Below, piece after piece: positions 5,971 through 9,753 of a stretch of DNA of 9,753 nt. Position numbers and translations under genes: made by a program. The notes under the pieces were generated by a model that ran no database searches, was not told the DNA's origin, and worked only from the letters and a program-made list of their open reading frames with translations. The first letter of the stretch is position 1, and each line of letters starts with the position of its first letter. Where the stretch lies: positions 1-9,753 of the forward strand of contig CAJUGT010000144.1 in assembly GCA_910586435.1 (NCBI GenBank), given 5' to 3'. This DNA is from an uncultured Acetatifactor sp. Lineage in GTDB: Bacteria > Bacillota > Clostridia > Lachnospirales > Lachnospiraceae.

Positions 5971-6154
5971 GATAACATCGCACATTTTCCCTTTTTTAAG
6001 CACTCTACATGTTTCTTGTGCCACTTGAAGCATCTCCATCAGAAATACATCCATCTCCATCAAAGACATGTCTTCATAAATATTCCGGCTCTATTTTTAT
6101 AATATTTGCATATGATGGATGCGTACATATCAAATCAATATGTTCAACTTTCAT
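5971..6154 (-). pseudogene. Frameshifted remnant of a DNA methyltransferase gene
   Basis: This gap between aat and dpnM, read on the minus strand, gives methyltransferase-like peptide pieces in two frames. From ATG 6154 comes VEHIDLICTHPSYANIIKI and then a stop. After a one-base shift comes a segment reading EDMSLMEMDVFL, followed by MLQVAQETCRVLKKG and KMC. Together these resemble the stretch around catalytic motif IV of (N4-cytosine/N6-adenine) DNA methyltransferases with a THPPYANIIKYS...VAQETYRVLKKGK pattern, which I know from annotated Clostridia. The second Pro of the motif is Ser here. The similarity fades after KMC, where the dpnM promoter begins. Only about 60 codons of what should be several hundred survive. 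It is a decayed fragment, not a working gene; the parent family is recalled from memory and unverified. Confidence 0.6.
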
Positions 6155-6179
6155 AAATGGTAAACCCAAAGCCACGCAT

Positions 6180-6833
6180 TTACAGGTCCGTCCCCTCCCG
6201 AAGCAGCCCATCATATTCCTCCCAGGCAATGTATCTCCCTCCCATGCTGGCAAGATGCTCTGTATGAAACTGGCAGTCTATAAATAAAAATTCCTTCCTC
6301 TCCAAAAGATGGGCAAACAAAACCAAAGCTGTCTTGGAACCATTTTCTTTCTCAGAAAACATACTCTCCCCAAAGAAACACCTTCCAATACAGACCCCAT
6401 AGAACCCTCCCGCAAGCTCTCCATCCTCCGATACTTCCACACTGACGGCATACCCCGCCCTGTGAAGCCGGACATAAGCCTCTTCCATTTCATCAGAAAT
6501 CCAGGTTCCCTCCTGATTTTCCCTCTTCATTCTGCATCGATGCATGGTATCTCCAAAGTCCCGATTCAGCGCCATGCTTAACTGGTGTTTTTTCATATAT
6601 TTCTTCATGGAATGTGAGATATGTATCTCCTGGGGGAAAATGACGAAGCGTTCCCTGGGGCACCACCACATAATCTCTTCCCCCGGATTGTACCAGGGAA
6701 AGATTCCATGGGTGTACGCCAGCAACAGCCGTTCCACACTCAAGTCTCCCCCCACCGCCAGCAGCCCGTCCGAACGGGCATAGCATGGGTTGGGAAAAGA
6801 TATTTCATCTTTATTCAAACGATATACCGGCAT
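6180..6833 (-). CDS. aat: Leucyl/phenylalanyl-tRNA--protein transferase
   Basis: The 217-residue enzyme transfers Leu or Phe from aminoacyl-tRNA to the N-terminal Lys/Arg of proteins, creating destabilising N-termini that ClpS reads. Family landmarks are in order: FPNPCYARSDGLLAVGGDLS (13-32), GIFPWYNPGEEIMWWCPRER (43-62), TWISDEM, GFYGVCIGRCFFGESMFS and then SKTAL, and finally IDCQFHTEHLASMGG. Length is close to the E. coli enzyme (234). The start at ATG 6833 follows AGGAGG with a 5-nt spacer and gives the usual family N-terminus; the frame continues upstream to a TTG at 6908 with no ribosome binding site. It is 96 nt downstream of clpA with no clear terminator between, and so is probably the last gene of clpS-clpA-aat. 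No terminator is seen after its stop either, so transcripts may run into the methyltransferase remnant and dpnM. Confidence 0.96.
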   Translation of the reverse strand: MPVYRLNKDEISFPNPCYARSDGLLAVGGDLSVERLLLAYTHGIFPWYNPGEEIMWWCPRERFVIFPQEIHISHSMKKYMKKHQLSMALNRDFGDTMHRCRMKRENQEGTWISDEMEEAYVRLHRAGYAVSVEVSEDGELAGGFYGVCIGRCFFGESMFSEKENGSKTALVLFAHLLERKEFLFIDCQFHTEHLASMGGRYIAWEEYDGLLREGTDL

Positions 6834-6929
6834 AAAAAGCCTCCTGTTCAAAGTTCCCATTTGCGGGAATTTCTTAACCAGACCATTCAAAATCGCCCCA
6901 ATCGGCAATTTGCTTTGGTCCCCTCACTT

Positions 6930-9353
6930 CTAAAAAGAAATCAGAAACTTCTCCCCCTGGGCCGTCAATGCGCATTCTCCTCCGTTTTTCAAGGAACCAA
7001 AGAGAATTTCATCCACCAGAAGCGGCTTGATTTCTCCCTGTATGACACGCTCTATCTCTCTTGCGCCGAATTCTACACTGATTCCTTTCTTTTTCACCAG
7101 GGCCCTGGCCTCTTCGTCTGCGGACAGACTTACATTTTTGCGCAAAAGCATCTTCTCAAGTTCTCCCAGCTTCTTCTCCACAATCTGTTCCGCCATCCTT
7201 TCACTGATGCCATGAAATACCACCGTTCTGTTCAGTCGATTACGAAATTCCGGCTGGAAAATTTTCTTAACTTCCTCCAAAATCACATTTGCGCTCACAT
7301 CCTGCCCCAGGAATCCTATGCCATGTTTCCCCATCCGGCTGGCCCCTGCGTTTGAAGTCATAATCAGGATGACATTCCTGAAATCAGCTTTCCTGCCCTG
7401 ATTGTCCGTCAAGGTAGCATAATCCATCACCTGAAGCAGAATATTGTATATATCCGAATGGGCTTTCTCGATTTCATCCAGCAGGAGCACAGAATGAGGA
7501 TTCTTGCGTATTTCCTCTGTGAGAAGACCGCCTTCCTCATATCCCACATATCCCGCAGGCGCCCCAATCAGTTTTGCCACCGCATGTTTCTCCTCATATT
7601 CGCTCATGTCAAAACGAACCAGTTTAATCCCCAGTTCTTCCGCAAGGCTTTTGGCAATCTCCGTCTTCCCCACACCCGTGGGTCCTACAAAAAGCAGGCT
7701 GGCCAGAGGTTTTCCTTCCGCCAGAAGACCTGCCTTGGAGAATTTCACCGCATTTACAACCTCCCTTATGGCCTCTTCCTGCCCAAATACCCTTCCCATA
7801 AGTCTCTCTTCCAATGTGGCAAGGGCGGCAGTCTCATCCGTCTCCACAATCTGTTTCGGGATATGACATGTCTTGGACAATATCTCATCAATCAGTTCCT
7901 TATTCACCGACTGGGTATCCTGTTCCAAAGGATGCAGCCGACGATACGCCCCCGCTTCATCTATAAGGTCAATGGCTTTATCCGGCAGGTAACGCTCGTT
8001 AATATATTTGGCGCTCATCTCCACTGCGTATTCCAGCACACCTTCTTCATATTTCACCCCGTGGAATTCCTCATACTCTTCACGAATGCCCTGCAAAATA
8101 TGAATTGCTTCCTGAATGCCCGGCTCCCCAATATCAACATTCAGGAACCGCCGGATGAGACTCTTGCTCTTCTCGAAATGTTTTTTATATTCTTCATAGG
8201 TAGTAGCGCCGATAAAACGGACACGCCCGGAAGCAAGGTAGGGCTTGAGCATATTGGAAACATCAAAGGTTCCGCCATTGACTGCGCCTGCCCCCACAAT
8301 ATTATGGATTTCGTCTATATAGACAATGGGCTTCTCCTCCTGGCCAATGCTCTCCATAACCCGTTTAAACCGCTTCTCGAAATCCCCCCTGTATTGGGTG
8401 CCCGCAAGCAGACCGCCTAAATCCAGCGCAAAAATCCTCGCCCCCTTCAAGGGATCGGGAACCTTTCCTTCATTGAGCAGCCTTGCGAATCCATATGTAA
8501 TTGCAGTCTTGCCCACGCCTGGCTCCCCTATATGCAGGGGATTGTTCTTACCCTTACGGCATAGAATCCCCATGGTTCTCTCCAATTCCTCCTGCCGGCC
8601 AATGAGCGGACTTACTCCCTCTAATTCGTCGTTCAGACAGACTGCGTACTGCTGCCAGAAGGCATCATAGCTCCCCGTGTCATCCAATTCTTCTTCCTCT
8701 TCCTGTTCCATTCCTTCATTCTCACCATCCGCCCCGTCATTCTTCCAGGGATTTTGTCTGTTTTTCCAACTATTTTTCTGCCTGTATGCTCCCCTTCCTT
8801 CCAGAGTCTCCTCACGCCCGTCCTCCGACTCAGGCCATAAGTCCTCACGCCCATTCCTTCCTTTTGATTTGCCTGGGCCTTTGGCCCCTTTTCTCTCCCT
8901 CTTTTCGCAGGCAATTTCTTCATATGTAATATTCATTTCCTGCAAAAGCTCCGGCCTCTCCACATCCTGCATACGCATATAGTACACTGCGTAACTTTCC
9001 GGCAGCCCATATATGGCATGTACCAAATGGGGCAGCTCTATCATTTCCTTGCTGCTGTTTATCGCTGACTCCCAGGCAGAAGCAAGCGCCTCTCCCATGC
9101 CTTGTGACAATTCCGGCGCCTCCTCCGGCTCTTCCTCTCCCTGTTCCATGTATTCCTCAAGATATTCTCTCAAATGACAGTCCAGTTCCTTCACATTTCC
9201 GCCGCAATTTTCAAACGCTCTGGCAAATACCTGGTTTCGGCACATGACATACAATACCAGCTCCGGCGTAATCAGCTCAAATTTTGCGCTCTGCGCCAGG
9301 GATATTGCCTTGTTAATAATTTCAGCCACTTCTTCTGATACCTGCATCTTCAT
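6930..9353 (-). CDS. clpA: ATP-dependent Clp protease ATP-binding subunit ClpA
   Basis: The 807-residue AAA+ unfoldase feeds substrates to ClpP. Domains: a Clp N-domain (1 to about 148) that docks ClpS; a long charged linker (about 150-240); D1 with Walker A GEPGVGKT (276-283) and Walker B IVYIDE (343-348); and D2 with Walker A GPTGVGKT (557-564), Walker B VLLLDE (622-627), the sensor region MTSNAG and the arginine-containing FRNRLN. The ClpP-docking IGF tripeptide is at 679-681 in KHGIGFLGQ. There is no coiled-coil middle domain between D1 halves, which separates it from ClpB and ClpC. It is about 50 residues longer than E. coli ClpA (758), explained by the linker. The ATG at 9353 overlaps the clpS stop by 4 nt (ATGA); ATG 9347, two codons in, has a better-spaced GGAGG. 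One GATC site at 8453. No clpP lies in the window. Confidence 0.97.
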   Translation of the reverse strand: MKMQVSEEVAEIINKAISLAQSAKFELITPELVLYVMCRNQVFARAFENCGGNVKELDCHLREYLEEYMEQGEEEPEEAPELSQGMGEALASAWESAINSSKEMIELPHLVHAIYGLPESYAVYYMRMQDVERPELLQEMNITYEEIACEKRERKGAKGPGKSKGRNGREDLWPESEDGREETLEGRGAYRQKNSWKNRQNPWKNDGADGENEGMEQEEEEELDDTGSYDAFWQQYAVCLNDELEGVSPLIGRQEELERTMGILCRKGKNNPLHIGEPGVGKTAITYGFARLLNEGKVPDPLKGARIFALDLGGLLAGTQYRGDFEKRFKRVMESIGQEEKPIVYIDEIHNIVGAGAVNGGTFDVSNMLKPYLASGRVRFIGATTYEEYKKHFEKSKSLIRRFLNVDIGEPGIQEAIHILQGIREEYEEFHGVKYEEGVLEYAVEMSAKYINERYLPDKAIDLIDEAGAYRRLHPLEQDTQSVNKELIDEILSKTCHIPKQIVETDETAALATLEERLMGRVFGQEEAIREVVNAVKFSKAGLLAEGKPLASLLFVGPTGVGKTEIAKSLAEELGIKLVRFDMSEYEEKHAVAKLIGAPAGYVGYEEGGLLTEEIRKNPHSVLLLDEIEKAHSDIYNILLQVMDYATLTDNQGRKADFRNVILIMTSNAGASRMGKHGIGFLGQDVSANVILEEVKKIFQPEFRNRLNRTVVFHGISERMAEQIVEKKLGELEKMLLRKNVSLSADEEARALVKKKGISVEFGAREIERVIQGEIKPLLVDEILFGSLKNGGECALTAQGEKFLISF

Positions 9354-9649
9354 GCCTCCTCCACCGTCATCCGAAACGGATATCCTTCTTCCTTCGCCCT
9401 TGCGGTTGCGGCCTGTATCTTTGAAACTGCTATATCATAAGGATACGCTCCCACTGCCGCCCTGCCGCTCTCATGCACCATCAGCATCAGCCGCTCTGCT
9501 TCCGCCTCTCCCTTATGGAATATATCCACCAGAATTTCTACCACAAACTCCATGGAAGTAAAATCATCATTGTGCATAATCACCCGGTAATGCTTTGGCT
9601 CACGAAGGTTATTTCTGGTTTTTTCTCTTGTTTCTCCCTGAACGGACAT
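9350..9649 (-). CDS. clpS: ATP-dependent Clp protease adaptor ClpS
   Basis: The 99-residue adaptor binds destabilising N-terminal residues (Leu, Phe, Tyr, Trp) and hands them to the ClpA N-domain. The N-degron pocket is intact: Asn27-Asp28-Asp29 in HNDDFTSMEFV, the gatekeeper Met33, and His59 in MVHESGRA, matching E. coli Asn34-Asp35-Asp36, Met40 and His66. The N-terminal 18 residues are the flexible tail needed for delivery; KIQAATARAKEEGYPFRMTVE is the conserved C-terminal strand region. The ATG at 9649 follows TAGGAG with a 9-nt spacer. The stop overlaps the clpA start by 4 nt, indicating coupled translation and matched amounts of adaptor and unfoldase. Confidence 0.96.
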   Translation of the reverse strand: MSVQGETREKTRNNLREPKHYRVIMHNDDFTSMEFVVEILVDIFHKGEAEAERLMLMVHESGRAAVGAYPYDIAVSKIQAATARAKEEGYPFRMTVEEA

Positions 9650-9660
9650 AATTTTTTTCT

Positions 9661-9753
9661 CCTATTTTAAGTCGCTGCGCGACGGCACTAAAGGGTGAGG
9701 TTCCTTCGGCGCACACACAGGAGAGACAAATTTCATTCGGAAGTACCCAGAGA
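9661..9753 (-). other. Leader region upstream of clpS (window edge)
   Basis: No gene is visible in these 93 nt. GTCGC-TGC-GCGAC (about 9671-9683) can form a tight five-pair hairpin, but without a T-run on the clpS strand, so it is not a convincing terminator. A weaker four-pair AAGG/CCTT stem can form near 9690-9705. I see no promoter meeting both -35 and -10 criteria and no known riboswitch core. The clpS promoter is probably beyond the window. Confidence 0.3.

Noticed and set aside
6834..6908. Extended N-terminus of aat from TTG 6908
   Set aside because: No ribosome binding site; ATG 6833 with AGGAGG matches the family start MPVYRLNKDEI.
6621..7355. A 244-codon open frame on the plus strand
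   Set aside because: It is antisense to parts of both aat and clpA and crosses their intergenic gap, with no coding signature of its own.
7458..8420. A 320-codon open frame on the plus strand
   Set aside because: It lies wholly antisense to the ATPase domains of clpA, which has clear motifs; the product has no recognisable domain. Long antisense frames are common opposite high-GC third positions.
9661..9753. Possible glycine riboswitch, T-box or terminator upstream of clpS
   Set aside because: Words such as CGCCGAAGGA and GGAGAGAC recall glycine riboswitches, but order and pairing do not form the aptamer. The T-box signature is absent, and the hairpin has no T-run on the clpS strand.
1..9753. 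CRISPR array, tRNA/rRNA genes, IS element inverted repeats
   Set aside because: I found no regularly spaced repeats, tRNA-like cloverleaf or transposase with terminal repeats. The nuclease-like frame at the left is called a transposase only by family naming.

Overview
The window looks like chromosome of a Gram-positive, low-to-mid GC member of the Clostridia, most likely Lachnospiraceae. This is inferred from strong AGGAGG-type ribosome binding sites, gene families typical of that group (PDDEXK_2/Rpn-like nucleases, AbiEi-domain regulators, an APH(3')-III-like kinase) and A/T-rich codon use in the accessory genes. Every gene I can support is on the minus strand, so transcription runs from high to low coordinates.

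Right part (about 6180-9753): a housekeeping operon clpS - clpA - aat. These are the three dedicated parts of the bacterial N-degron (N-end rule) pathway. Aat adds Leu/Phe to proteins starting with Lys/Arg, ClpS recognises the new N-terminus, and ClpA unfolds the substrate for ClpP. clpS and clpA overlap by 4 nt. The 93 nt upstream of clpS up to the window edge hold a small hairpin but no leader class I can name.

Middle (about 2064-6154): an accessory block directly downstream of aat. It starts with a frameshifted remnant of a DNA methyltransferase (THPSY motif). A good sigma-A promoter (TTGTCT-17-TATAAT) follows, then a complete DpnII-type (GATC) restriction-modification cassette in the classical order dpnM (alpha-class Dam methylase) - dpnA (beta-class methylase) - dpnB (endonuclease). 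No terminator is visible after dpnB. The same strand continues into an APH(3')-type aminoglycoside phosphotransferase gene and a small unrecognised ORF, ending at a factor-independent terminator (2064-2101). The window carries only four GATC sites, roughly nine-fold fewer than base composition predicts, which fits long exposure to this enzyme.

Left part (1-2000): an AbiEi-family (type IV antitoxin-like) regulator with its own consensus promoter and a 24-bp-period direct repeat that is probably its operator. No AbiEii toxin follows; instead there is a small four-cysteine (CxxC...CxxC) protein. Beyond it lie a truncated N-terminal scrap of a PD-(D/E)XK transposase/nuclease gene and an intact-looking relative of the Rpn/PDDEXK_2 superfamily that runs off the left edge.

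Overall, a conserved protein-quality-control operon borders a composite defence/accessory patch of restriction-modification, antitoxin-like, nuclease and antibiotic-kinase genes with gene debris between modules. No wholly new system is demonstrable. The most novel-looking items are the AbiEi + four-cysteine pair with its repeat operator, the DSPY-motif Dam methylase, and the methyltransferase fossil next to the cassette.
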